64,000 nt of DNA, from the NCBI GenBank assembly GCA_029260165.1, contig JAJDDT010000044.1, forward strand, positions 1 to 64,000. The letters run 5' to 3'. Source of the stretch: Phycisphaerae bacterium. GTDB lineage: Bacteria; Planctomycetota; Phycisphaerae; UBA1845. Position 1 is the first letter of the stretch, and every line of letters starts with the position of its first letter. Shown in pieces: positions 44,189-53,130 of the stretch. A model generated the notes under the pieces. It did no database searches, was not told where the DNA came from, and saw only the letters and a program-made list of their open reading frames with translations. Made by a program: the position numbers and the translations under genes.

Positions 44189-45487
44189 GTGAAAATGCGG
44201 ATCGGTTATCAACTTAGAATGTATCCAAGGTTCACACAAACATTTGTTGTGAATGAGATTATCGAACTCGAACGACAGGGCGTTGATATCGGTATTCTGT
44301 CACTGAGAAAACCGACCGACGGCTATTTCCACGAGTCGATCAGCCGCGTTTCGGGAAAAGTGGAGTATACGCCTGAATTGTTCGCCGAATCCCGTATGAA
44401 GATTCTCAAAGCGCATGGCCAATGGTCATCGAAATCCCCTCGTGGATATGGTCGGGCGTTTTCTGAGATGCTGCGTCACAAGGGGATCGATTCGGTCGAT
44501 TTTCTGCAGGCTCCGATGGCATTGCTCTGGGCTGCGAAGCGCAAATTTGAACATGTGCACATCCACTTCGGAACGCACGAAGCCTCGGTGGCTTATCTCG
44601 CTCATCTGATCGGCGGCTTGTCCTACAGCCTGACGTTGCACGCCTTTGACATCTTTCGCGACAACGTGGACCGGGTGTTGCTCGCCCGAAAAATCAATGC
44701 CTCGCGATTCACTGTGACGGTGAGCGAATACAATCGCAACTTTATGGTGAAAAACCTTCCGGGCGTGATCCCTGAAAAAATCCGTGTTAATTACAACGGT
44801 ATTGACGGGGAACTTTTCCGGGACGAGGGTCTGGAACGCGAACCGAACTCGATCCTGAGCGTCGGGCGTCTTATTGAAAAGAAGGGCTTTGCCGATCTGA
44901 TTCAGGCTGTTGGACGCCTTCGTGATGCGGGTGTGGTTGCGAAATGTACGATTGTCGGAGACGGTCGCGAGAAGGCGAACCTGAAGTCCCTGATTTCCAA
45001 ACTTAAGTTGAAAGATTCTGTCAAACTGGCCGGATCGTTGAGTCAGGACCGGGTGCGTGAATTGATGAATCGTTCAGCCTGTCTGGCGTTGCCGTGCGTG
45101 CAGGCCAAAGATGGAAACATCGATGCGTTGCCGACTGTGCTGTTGGAAGCGATGGCCTGTGGTTGCCCTTGCGTCAGTACGATACTGTCGGGCGTGCCGG
45201 AGATTATTGAGGACAGGCGGTCGGGTCTTCTTGTCGAGCCGGGGGACGTCGTTGCGTTGTCTGATGCGATAGGAAAGATGCTTGGCGACGCTGACGCGCG
45301 ACGCGGATTCGCAGCCGAAGGCAGGATCCGGGTCGAAAAACTTTTCGACGTTCGTACCAATGTCGATCGCATGCGCGGGTGGTTTTCTGAAACCAGGGCG
45401 GCTTCATCAGCGACAGAAGGAGCGTCAAAGCGAGCCGGCGCGGTAGCTGGGCAAGGTAACACCAACCCCACGGAGTGCGCGATGTGA
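44189..45487 (+). CDS. Family 4-type glycosyltransferase
   Basis: Another GT4-like enzyme, 432 aa. Donor-half signatures are YNGIDGELF, SVGRLIEKKGF, IVGDGREK and LPTVLLEAMACGCPCVS, the E-x7-E region. The middle has a His-rich HVHIHFGTHEAS, typical of GTs acting on polyprenyl-linked chains. AAAAGG precedes the GTG at 44189 by four bases; the ATG two codons on is the alternative. The stop overlaps the exporter's start (GTGA), so translation is coupled. It shares low similarity with the previous GT, which implies different linkages. Confidence 0.9.
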   Translation: MKMRIGYQLRMYPRFTQTFVVNEIIELERQGVDIGILSLRKPTDGYFHESISRVSGKVEYTPELFAESRMKILKAHGQWSSKSPRGYGRAFSEMLRHKGIDSVDFLQAPMALLWAAKRKFEHVHIHFGTHEASVAYLAHLIGGLSYSLTLHAFDIFRDNVDRVLLARKINASRFTVTVSEYNRNFMVKNLPGVIPEKIRVNYNGIDGELFRDEGLEREPNSILSVGRLIEKKGFADLIQAVGRLRDAGVVAKCTIVGDGREKANLKSLISKLKLKDSVKLAGSLSQDRVRELMNRSACLALPCVQAKDGNIDALPTVLLEAMACGCPCVSTILSGVPEIIEDRRSGLLVEPGDVVALSDAIGKMLGDADARRGFAAEGRIRVEKLFDVRTNVDRMRGWFSETRAASSATEGASKRAGAVAGQGNTNPTECAM

Positions 45488-47373
45488 GATGGTGGCAATC
45501 CATCAAAACCCGCCGTGGGAAGCTCAATCTCGGTGCGATGAACACCATCCGCAGGCGGTTTTTCAAGTATGTCCGCCCGCACTGGCGATCGCTTGCGATT
45601 GCGCTGGGTGCGACGTTCGGCGCGGTTGCGATGAATGTGGCAGCCCCCTGGCCTATCAAATTCGTCTTTGATATCGTGCTCGACAACAAGATGGGGGATT
45701 CCACGGTTGGTCAGTGGTTCGCCGAATATGCACCGGGTCCCACCACTGCGTTGTTGATTATTTGCGGTGGGATCATGCTCATCGCACTCGGGCAGGCGGG
45801 CTTCGCTTACATGCGCGACGTCATTCTTGCCAGGACGGGTCAGGAGGTCGTCGGCAGGCTTCGTCACGACCTGTTTCGCCACATGCAGAAGCTGTCGCCC
45901 GACGTATTTGAGAGTCGCCGAACCGGTGATCTGCTCATGCGGTTCACCGGCGATATCCAAATGCTTCGACAGATGATCGTCAACGCGTGGGTCACCGCAG
46001 CCGAGAACCTGCTCACCATCGCGGTCACGATGCTGGTCATGTTCTGGCTTAACCCGCGATTGGCTGTCCTGGCCATGTTGACTTTGCCGATCGCGATCTG
46101 GTCGGCGGTGAATATTTCCAAGCGCATCCGCCACGCAGCCAAGAGTCAGCGTGAAAAGGAGAGTTTTGTCGCGTCCATTGCGCACGAAGTGTTCGGCGCG
46201 ATCGGCGTGGTTCAGGCTTTCAATCGTCAGAAGATCGAGTTGCGGCGATTCGCCAGGCAGAATCGCAGCTCGATCAGGGCCGGCGTTCGGACAACCAAGC
46301 TGGAATCGAGACTGTTCAGGATCGTTGTGTTGGCGTCGGCGACCGGCGTCTGCATGGTGCTGTTTGTGGGTGTTCTGGATGTTCTTGCGGGGGTGATGAC
46401 GGCGGGGGACCTGCTTGTTTTCGTCGCGTATGTCCGTTCGATCGGCAAGCCCCTTCGCAAGATGTCCAAGCTCGCGAGTCAAACCGCCAAAGCGACGGTT
46501 TGCGGCATGCGAATTGCTGAAATGCTCAACATCAAACCTGCGGTCAAGGATGGACCGGATGCGATATCGGCGGAGGGGATTGTTGGCCACATCGCTGTTG
46601 ACAATGCGGGATTCACTTATCCGGACGGAACCCCTGCGTTGCACGACGTCTCGTTCAGAATCGAATCCGGCGAACGCGTCGCGGTTGTTGGCAGAAGCGG
46701 TGCGGGCAAGAGTACACTGATGAAACTGCTTCTGCGGTTCTATGATGTATCTGACGGCCGGATCGCCTTCGACGACCGGGACATTCGTGAATTCACCGTC
46801 GCGTCCCTTCGCGACCAGATTGCCGTCGTCCAGCAGGAAACGGTGTTGTTCGGACTGTCTATCGCGGAAAACATCGCCATAGGCTGCGAAAGTGTCGATC
46901 CGATCGCCGTCAAGAAGGCTGCCAAACAGGTGGGTATTCACAAATTTATTCGCACGCTCCCGCAAGGGTATGAAACGAAACTTGCCGAGCGCGGTGTCAC
47001 ACTATCGGGTGGTCAGCGGCAGCGCATCGCACTGGCGAGAGCCTTGCTCCGGTCCGCTCCGATTCTCATTCTCGATGAACCGATTACCGGGCTTGATGCT
47101 GAAAGTGCTCAGGTGTTGGAAGATCAGGTGATCAACAATGAATCGCGGCGGACAACGCTCGTGATTTGCCACGATATGTCGTCGATGAAGCAATTCGACA
47201 AGATTATTGTGATGGACGCGGGTACCGCAGCCGCGGTGGGTACGCACGAGGAATTGCTGGATTCCTGCGAGCGATATGCAAAACTCTATTCGACCTGGTT
47301 CGCCCGATCGGGCACGCCGGGTAACTCTGAAGGAATTGATCTTGCTTACGAATCAAAACGACTGGCCTGTTGA
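45484..47373 (+). CDS. MsbA-like ABC exporter (fused permease and ATPase)
   Basis: This is a half-size exporter: an N-terminal membrane domain with about six helices and then an ATPase with Walker A GRSGAGKS, signature LSGGQRQR, Walker B ILILDEP and H-loop CHDMSS. Such proteins homodimerise and flip lipids or lipid-linked sugars. The GTG at 45484 overlaps the previous stop by 4 nt and has GGAG eight bases upstream. Its place directly after the glycosyltransferases makes it the likely exporter of their product. The substrate is inferred. Confidence 0.94.
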   Translation: MRWWQSIKTRRGKLNLGAMNTIRRRFFKYVRPHWRSLAIALGATFGAVAMNVAAPWPIKFVFDIVLDNKMGDSTVGQWFAEYAPGPTTALLIICGGIMLIALGQAGFAYMRDVILARTGQEVVGRLRHDLFRHMQKLSPDVFESRRTGDLLMRFTGDIQMLRQMIVNAWVTAAENLLTIAVTMLVMFWLNPRLAVLAMLTLPIAIWSAVNISKRIRHAAKSQREKESFVASIAHEVFGAIGVVQAFNRQKIELRRFARQNRSSIRAGVRTTKLESRLFRIVVLASATGVCMVLFVGVLDVLAGVMTAGDLLVFVAYVRSIGKPLRKMSKLASQTAKATVCGMRIAEMLNIKPAVKDGPDAISAEGIVGHIAVDNAGFTYPDGTPALHDVSFRIESGERVAVVGRSGAGKSTLMKLLLRFYDVSDGRIAFDDRDIREFTVASLRDQIAVVQQETVLFGLSIAENIAIGCESVDPIAVKKAAKQVGIHKFIRTLPQGYETKLAERGVTLSGGQRQRIALARALLRSAPILILDEPITGLDAESAQVLEDQVINNESRRTTLVICHDMSSMKQFDKIIVMDAGTAAAVGTHEELLDSCERYAKLYSTWFARSGTPGNSEGIDLAYESKRLAC

Positions 47374-48679
47374 TCCGGAATTCGGTTCGATCGTCGAAGC
47401 ACTCTCTCCGCAAAGCGTGTTGCCGACGCTGCGCGCGAAGATCAACCCCGAAGCCCGGACCTGCCGCGCTATCGAAGCCATGTACGATCCGGGATTGCAG
47501 ATTCGGGTCGCGTACACACTTCTCGAAGATGAGAACCGGAGGAACTGGCCTGACGGCGATGTCTGCTACCTTCGATATCCCGTACGACATCCCATGTCGC
47601 GGCGTGGGGAAATACTGGAAATCGGCGGTTTCTCGATGGAATTCTATCGTTTCCCGAACGATCGCCGACTCCGGGGTCTGAGAAAATTCGCGTCGCGCAT
47701 CCACGCCGCGCAAACGTGGCAGAGGTGGTTGAGTGAGGACGAAACCTCGCTTGAGTTGCAGCCCGAGACCCTTCGCCGCGACCTGCTCAGATACGTTCCG
47801 GAACAAAAGTGGATTGCGTTTCTCCAGGCGAAATGCATTGACAATGTGGCAGAGCAACAGGTCAAACGGGCGATCGCCGTACGGTCTGCCGACAGCGATG
47901 ATTGTCGCTCGATTCATGCACGCCTGGTCGCTCTGCGCCGAGCCCGCCACGCGTCCGGCGGGTTGTTTCGCGTGCCCAAGCCCGTAGCGCTCGATACCAG
48001 ACTGGGACTCAGTGCCGTGCGATGGGTGTGGGGCGATTCACTCCTGGACATCCTCGGAACCGGCGATGTCAGCACGACGATGGAATACATCGCGACCGGG
48101 CTGCAATCGTTTCACCACACGCGAATGGCTGGACTTCCCGTGCAGCTCCCCTCAGATCAGTTCATCAGCATGACGCGATGTGCGGAGGACATTGGGGCAG
48201 CCATGCCGGATTTGCGGAACGATCTTCGAACCATGATCAGCGCACTAAGATCCTCGATTCCCGACGACGTGCAGGATACGCAGGTCACGCTGCACAACGA
48301 TTTCCATCCAATGCAGCTTCGCGGACGACCCGGTCGGCTTACGCTGTTGGACCTGGAACGCTGCGCGAACGGCGACCGCTGGGTGGATGTCGCGAGTTTT
48401 GCAGCACAGTTGTCCGCACTCCCGATTCGATCCGATTGCGACATCTCAGAGTCGACGAGCCGATCGTGGGCGCAATCATTTCTCAACGCATGGGAGTCGT
48501 CGACCGGTGTGCCGGTAAACATTCACCGAATACGCTGGTATTCCGCCCTCGCCTTTCTCACCTTTGCAAGGGGGATGCTTCGTCACCTTCGACCCGGATG
48601 GGAGGCGCTCGCACGTGGTTGTGTTGACCGCGCGCTTGAATGTGCCCACCTGCGGGATGATCTGGAGATTCTCACATGA
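47342..48679 (+). CDS. APH-fold phosphotransferase, first of a pair
   Basis: The C-terminal half has the kinase motif HNDFHPMQ and the metal motif LLDLERC, as in aminoglycoside phosphotransferases and choline kinases. The N-terminal half is of unknown fold and unlike standard APH enzymes, which are about 270-300 aa. The TTG at 47342 has AAGGA seven bases before it and lies inside the exporter's last codons. The frame is open for 22 more codons. It overlaps the next gene by 4 nt (ATGA). The target is probably a sugar, choline-like group or lipid rather than an antibiotic. Confidence 0.82.
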   Translation: MLTNQNDWPVDPEFGSIVEALSPQSVLPTLRAKINPEARTCRAIEAMYDPGLQIRVAYTLLEDENRRNWPDGDVCYLRYPVRHPMSRRGEILEIGGFSMEFYRFPNDRRLRGLRKFASRIHAAQTWQRWLSEDETSLELQPETLRRDLLRYVPEQKWIAFLQAKCIDNVAEQQVKRAIAVRSADSDDCRSIHARLVALRRARHASGGLFRVPKPVALDTRLGLSAVRWVWGDSLLDILGTGDVSTTMEYIATGLQSFHHTRMAGLPVQLPSDQFISMTRCAEDIGAAMPDLRNDLRTMISALRSSIPDDVQDTQVTLHNDFHPMQLRGRPGRLTLLDLERCANGDRWVDVASFAAQLSALPIRSDCDISESTSRSWAQSFLNAWESSTGVPVNIHRIRWYSALAFLTFARGMLRHLRPGWEALARGCVDRALECAHLRDDLEILT

Positions 48680-50040
48680 TCGCGATGCGCCCAATGGACG
48701 ACCTCGCCCTCACCCTTGCCAGATGTCTGAACCTGCGGTTCATGCGTGATGAATTGAACCGCAGCATCCATTTCCCGGAAGGTGTGCGTGTCGCTTCTGT
48801 TCGGGTGCGCCGGTTCTCGCCGAGGCGGAATAACCGTTTCGACCTGGAGTATATACTGAGGTTGACAGGCCCGCGTGGTCTGGGCGCGCAGAGGTTTTCG
48901 CTTTTTGCGCGCTGTCCGGGTCTTGAAGACACCGACGTTTGTCATTCCGATCATGCCGTCATCACACAGTCGCGGTTGTCCGGTATCTGCGTCAATCTTC
49001 CCGGTATGGGTGCCACGTTCCACACTCTCGACATGGACCCGACGTTTCCCGGAGTGGATTCGATCATCGACCCCGGGGACATGGCTGCCTGTCTTTCATC
49101 GCTGATTCCTTCACGACCGGTTGATCCCGCTCATCTTTCGTGCAAGCTTCTGACCTTTCGGCCCGGCCGGCGCGTTGTCGTCGAGCTGTGTGAACAGCAG
49201 AGAAGCGGGCTGACACGCCGTTGGGCGGGAAAGCGATTCGCACGCCGCCGCGGTCGCAAGCTTGCCGGGATTCATCAGCATGTAGCCGACCATTTTGCGA
49301 AATCCACGGACGGAACGGTGCGGTTGCCGAACCTCGTCGGTTTCGACAAATCCCGGGAAATGATCGTCACGGAATGGCGGGAAACCAACCACCGCCGCGA
49401 ATCGTGGCAGAATTCCATGACCGTCGCCAAACGCTCCGCGCAGGTACTCGCCGCGCTGCACGCGGTGCCGACCGGTGAGATTCGCCAGGCCAACGGTGAA
49501 CACTACTGGCAGACGCTGGCACGCTGGAGCGATCTTATTGTTCGATTGAGGCCCGAAATGGCCGAAGCCGCCAGGATGTGGGTTTTGCGACTTGCTGAGC
49601 TTCGCCCTCCGGTTTCCCCTTCTCAACTTGTGACAACCCACGGCGATTTTTATGAAGCACAATTGATCATCGAGGAGGAATCGACGACCCTGCTCGACCT
49701 GGATACCCTGGCCGTCGGAAACCCGTGTCTCGATCTGGGAAATGCTCTTGGACACTTCTGGCTGACGGCGATCGAACAAAAATCGGGTTTTCAGGGTTTC
49801 GCGGCTACGGTGCGTATTTTCCTCAGCGAATACGAATCGCTGGGTGGTAGTATTGATGAGGAGAGTTTGATTTATTATTGGGCAGCCACGGTGTTTCGGG
49901 CGGGCGCACTGCACACCTTTCGTTCAAAAACATGCAATGCGGCCCGATTCCTGTGGGAGGTTCTCGATCCACTGCTCCGTCACGGTCTGTCGCTGCTCGA
50001 CGACCCTATTACCGCCTCATACCTGGACCGGGTGTGGTAG
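48676..50040 (+). CDS. APH-fold phosphotransferase, second of the pair
   Basis: A second kinase of the same fold, 454 aa. It has HGDFYEAQ (the normal APH-type catalytic loop) and the metal motif LLDLDT. It also carries an extra N-terminal region of about 150 residues. Overall similarity to the first kinase is low, so they are not a recent duplication. It is coupled to it by an ATGA overlap and is the last gene of the tight operon. Two different kinases in one glycosyltransferase/exporter operon are unusual. Confidence 0.82.
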   Translation: MIAMRPMDDLALTLARCLNLRFMRDELNRSIHFPEGVRVASVRVRRFSPRRNNRFDLEYILRLTGPRGLGAQRFSLFARCPGLEDTDVCHSDHAVITQSRLSGICVNLPGMGATFHTLDMDPTFPGVDSIIDPGDMAACLSSLIPSRPVDPAHLSCKLLTFRPGRRVVVELCEQQRSGLTRRWAGKRFARRRGRKLAGIHQHVADHFAKSTDGTVRLPNLVGFDKSREMIVTEWRETNHRRESWQNSMTVAKRSAQVLAALHAVPTGEIRQANGEHYWQTLARWSDLIVRLRPEMAEAARMWVLRLAELRPPVSPSQLVTTHGDFYEAQLIIEEESTTLLDLDTLAVGNPCLDLGNALGHFWLTAIEQKSGFQGFAATVRIFLSEYESLGGSIDEESLIYYWAATVFRAGALHTFRSKTCNAARFLWEVLDPLLRHGLSLLDDPITASYLDRVW

Positions 50041-50093
50041 GATCAATGGACGCATAGGAGACATCAGTCCACCCAGGACTGCGGTGCACTATT

Positions 50094-50753
50094 ATGCAAA
50101 TGAATGAGCTGGTAAATCGATCAATCATTGTTCCCGTATTGGCATTGCTTGTGTTAACAGGTGTTGCGTACCGGTTTGTTCGGTCGTCCGACAGCCAGGT
50201 GCAGGAAGGAGCCATGACCACCACTGTTGAGGTGAAACGTGTGATCAGTGGGAACAAGTTCAAGACCGAGCCGGAGGGGTACGTCACGCTCGCCGGAATT
50301 CGTGCACCATTCAAGAATGAACCATTGGGCAACGAAGCCATCATCGCTCTTTCCGAAATCATAGACGGCCAACAGGTACGCCTGCGGTTTGGCGATGACA
50401 AGAGAGACAATGAAGATCGTTGGAGTGCGTTCGTCTTTGTCAAAGGCCGGATGGCCAACGAAAAGCTCGTGCGGGACGGACTTGCCTACGCTCGCATCAG
50501 ACCCGGCGACGAACGTTTCATGGACCTCCTGATCGATGCCCAGGCAGAAGCCCGCGAGGAAGGCCGCGGATTGTGGGGGATTCGATCCGACACACAGGAG
50601 GATTTCTATATACCCGACACAAAACACGGGATTTTTCACAGGCCGTCGTGCCCCGATGCCGCCAACATCCCGCTTGAAAGGCAGGTCGATTCCAGGAGTT
50701 TCGATCAGACGATCGGGAGCGGGTTGGCACCCTGTGGAAAATGCAATCCGTAA
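50094..50753 (+). CDS. Membrane-anchored staphylococcal-nuclease-like protein
   Basis: A 219-aa protein with an N-terminal membrane helix (SIIVPVLALLVLTGVAYRFV) and an SNase domain. The signature pieces are LAGIRAP (Arg35-like), a Glu-rich segment near GNEAI and DNEDRWSAFVFVKGRMANEKLVRDGLAYARI. The C-terminus adds a short Cys motif (HRPSCPDA and CGKCNP) like the Ada-type metal-binding end of some nucleases. It should cut nucleic acid outside the membrane. It follows the kinase gene by 53 nt. Confidence 0.87.
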   Translation: MQMNELVNRSIIVPVLALLVLTGVAYRFVRSSDSQVQEGAMTTTVEVKRVISGNKFKTEPEGYVTLAGIRAPFKNEPLGNEAIIALSEIIDGQQVRLRFGDDKRDNEDRWSAFVFVKGRMANEKLVRDGLAYARIRPGDERFMDLLIDAQAEAREEGRGLWGIRSDTQEDFYIPDTKHGIFHRPSCPDAANIPLERQVDSRSFDQTIGSGLAPCGKCNP

Positions 50754-50815
50754 ACAAGCTGCGACCACCGGGAACATCGCCGCAGGCACCTTCGTTCATC
50801 AGGCGGGGGATGTGA

Positions 50816-53125
50816 CTACCCGTCAGACGTCGGATTGCCGACAAACGCTGCCCTCGCCTCGGTCGGATCGACCAGACGGGATGAATCAACGCGTCCGCGA
50901 GGCCGCTTGAAACGCAGCGTCAGCAACAGCAGGAACGGCACCGCGGAAACGACCATCGCCGCAATACCGCCGCCCCCGGACGGCATGATCACAACGTGGG
51001 CAATCGCACAACCCAGCCCCGCCATCGACATCGACAGCAGCAGCGGACAGAGCGTCTCCCGCCAGAATCCCACACGTTTCCATACCGTCAGTTTCTGAGC
51101 GAAAAACACCAGCGCGGAGAATACGGCGATGTTGCCGCAAACCGTTTCCAACAACAGATGACGACGCTGCGCATCGTTTCCAAGCGCCGTATAACCGGTC
51201 GCCATGACGGTCCCCAGCAAAAGCATGAAACACAGCAGACTAAACACCGCCCGCATCAACGTCGATCGCTTCCTCGGCATCGGTGCCAGCGACGCCCAAC
51301 CCTCCGCCTGTGTATCGGCGTCCACCGGAATCCCCATCGGCACGCCCCGCATCGAATCCGTTCGATGGTTTTCCCGACGATTGGATCGTTCACGCACCGG
51401 TGGTTCAACCTCTTGTTTCGGCACGTCCCGCGATGGTTTCTCCTCGGAACCAGGATTCTGCTGCTTCGACCCCGACCCGCCCGCACCCACGGGCAACGGG
51501 ACAAACCACGCGAGCGCCTGCACCAGGAGCGACGTCGAGGCTGCGATGATCGCACCCGCCTTGAAATACCAATCCTCGTTGTGACTTACCTCGAAAACAG
51601 CCGTCGCCGAAATCGCGCAACAAACCCCACCCATGATTCCCAGCCAAAACGCCGCACCCCAACTGAGATCGCCCTCGCTGCCCGACGTAATCCGCCCCTC
51701 CCAATCCGCGAATATTACGATCGCCAGCAGCCCCAACGTCAACGCAAACGCATCACTCTCATACAGGCTCGCCAAGGGTGCCGTCGCCAACCCCATAAAC
51801 GGCAGGCAAATCGCAATCGTCACAATACGATTCACCCACGAAGGCTGACGATCCCCAAGCAACCGCTTCGACTTTGCCGACAGCAACACACCGGCCGCCA
51901 TCAATGGCACCATCATCCCCGTCGTCACACCCAACTGGTCAACACGACTCCACATCACGACCAGCACACCCAGTCCGACTGACGTGACGAACGTGATCAA
52001 GAGTGAAAACACCACCGCCTGAAACGTCAGCGTTTTTCCCCCCGCTCCCAACACACCCGCTGCGTACCGCCGTCGCGGTTTCCTGCCAGCCAGTTTGTCC
52101 ATTTTCCGCTCGACCTTGTCGCTGATGCGCGAAACACGCTTCGCAATGGCCGGTGGAAGATCTTCCCGGGAACCCATCGCCACATTCGGCAGTGGCGGCA
52201 ACGGCGGTTTTGCACCCAACACCACCGTCGGATTCGGCGACGGAATCGGCGAGTGCATTCCTGCCGGCGTCGGTACGCGCGGCACATTCGTGATCGTCAC
52301 CGGATCAAACCCCGCCAGACTGCTCTTGATGTCGCCGACCGCGAGAACCTCCCCAACCATTTCCTCAACCGTCTGATACCGATCCTTCGGATCCTTGGCC
52401 AACGCCTTGCGAATCACCTTCCCAAACGGCTCGGGCAACTGATCCACCTCGGGCTGCTCGGTCAGATGCTTCATCAATATCTCACCAAGGCTCGACCCCT
52501 CAAAAGGCACCCGCCCCAGCAACATCTCATACAACATCACCCCCAACGCATAAATATCAATCCCACGCGTGTAATGACCACTCCCAACCTCCGGTGCCAT
52601 GTAATGCACCGTCCCCACACTCGTCGTCTGCGCACTGTGACGCGACACCGAAATAAACTTGCTCAGCCCGTAATCCCCGATCTTCACCTGTCCATCTTCA
52701 TAGAAAATATTCGCGGGTTTCATGTCGCGATGCACAATTCCCCGATCATGCAGGTAGCTCAACCCCCGACCGATTTCACACAGGAAGTACGTCGCCTTCT
52801 CAACACCAATCCCGCCAGTCTCCGCCACCAGCACATCACTCAGCGAAGGACCAGCCACATGCTCCATGACGATAAAATAGTCACCGTCGCCATTCCGCCG
52901 CACATCGAAGATCGTCACCAGGTGCGGACTCTTCAGATTCATGCACGCCGACACACCGCGAAGCTCGATCTCCGCATTGTCACGCAAATACTTGAGCGCC
53001 ACCTCGCGACCACCGTCGCTGATCGCGTAGTAAACCTCGCCGAATCCGCCACGTCCGATACCACGCTGAATCGTGTATCCATCAAGCGGACGGTCACCAT
53101 GTTTGAACGAATATGCCACAGCCAT
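50816..53125 (-). CDS. Polytopic membrane Ser/Thr protein kinase
   Basis: The N-terminal kinase domain (about 1-270) has GRGGFGEV (26-31), Lys45, HRDMKPAN (Asp134) and a DYG motif (151-153) in place of DFG, with an APE at the activation segment. It is followed by a Pro-rich linker and about ten hydrophobic segments instead of an extracellular PASTA domain. The start has AGAGGGA upstream. It starts 5 nt after the stop of the FHA-type gene, so the two are coupled. The membrane half may sense a signal or carry a transport-like function. Confidence 0.93.
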   Translation of the reverse strand: MAVAYSFKHGDRPLDGYTIQRGIGRGGFGEVYYAISDGGREVALKYLRDNAEIELRGVSACMNLKSPHLVTIFDVRRNGDGDYFIVMEHVAGPSLSDVLVAETGGIGVEKATYFLCEIGRGLSYLHDRGIVHRDMKPANIFYEDGQVKIGDYGLSKFISVSRHSAQTTSVGTVHYMAPEVGSGHYTRGIDIYALGVMLYEMLLGRVPFEGSSLGEILMKHLTEQPEVDQLPEPFGKVIRKALAKDPKDRYQTVEEMVGEVLAVGDIKSSLAGFDPVTITNVPRVPTPAGMHSPIPSPNPTVVLGAKPPLPPLPNVAMGSREDLPPAIAKRVSRISDKVERKMDKLAGRKPRRRYAAGVLGAGGKTLTFQAVVFSLLITFVTSVGLGVLVVMWSRVDQLGVTTGMMVPLMAAGVLLSAKSKRLLGDRQPSWVNRIVTIAICLPFMGLATAPLASLYESDAFALTLGLLAIVIFADWEGRITSGSEGDLSWGAAFWLGIMGGVCCAISATAVFEVSHNEDWYFKAGAIIAASTSLLVQALAWFVPLPVGAGGSGSKQQNPGSEEKPSRDVPKQEVEPPVRERSNRRENHRTDSMRGVPMGIPVDADTQAEGWASLAPMPRKRSTLMRAVFSLLCFMLLLGTVMATGYTALGNDAQRRHLLLETVCGNIAVFSALVFFAQKLTVWKRVGFWRETLCPLLLSMSMAGLGCAIAHVVIMPSGGGGIAAMVVSAVPFLLLLTLRFKRPRGRVDSSRLVDPTEARAAFVGNPTSDG

Positions 53126-53130
53126 TCCCT

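Noticed and set aside
45043-46965. Long - strand open frame of 640 aa across the exporter and GT genes
   Set aside because: It overlaps two genes with clear motifs on the other strand and has shadow-type composition.
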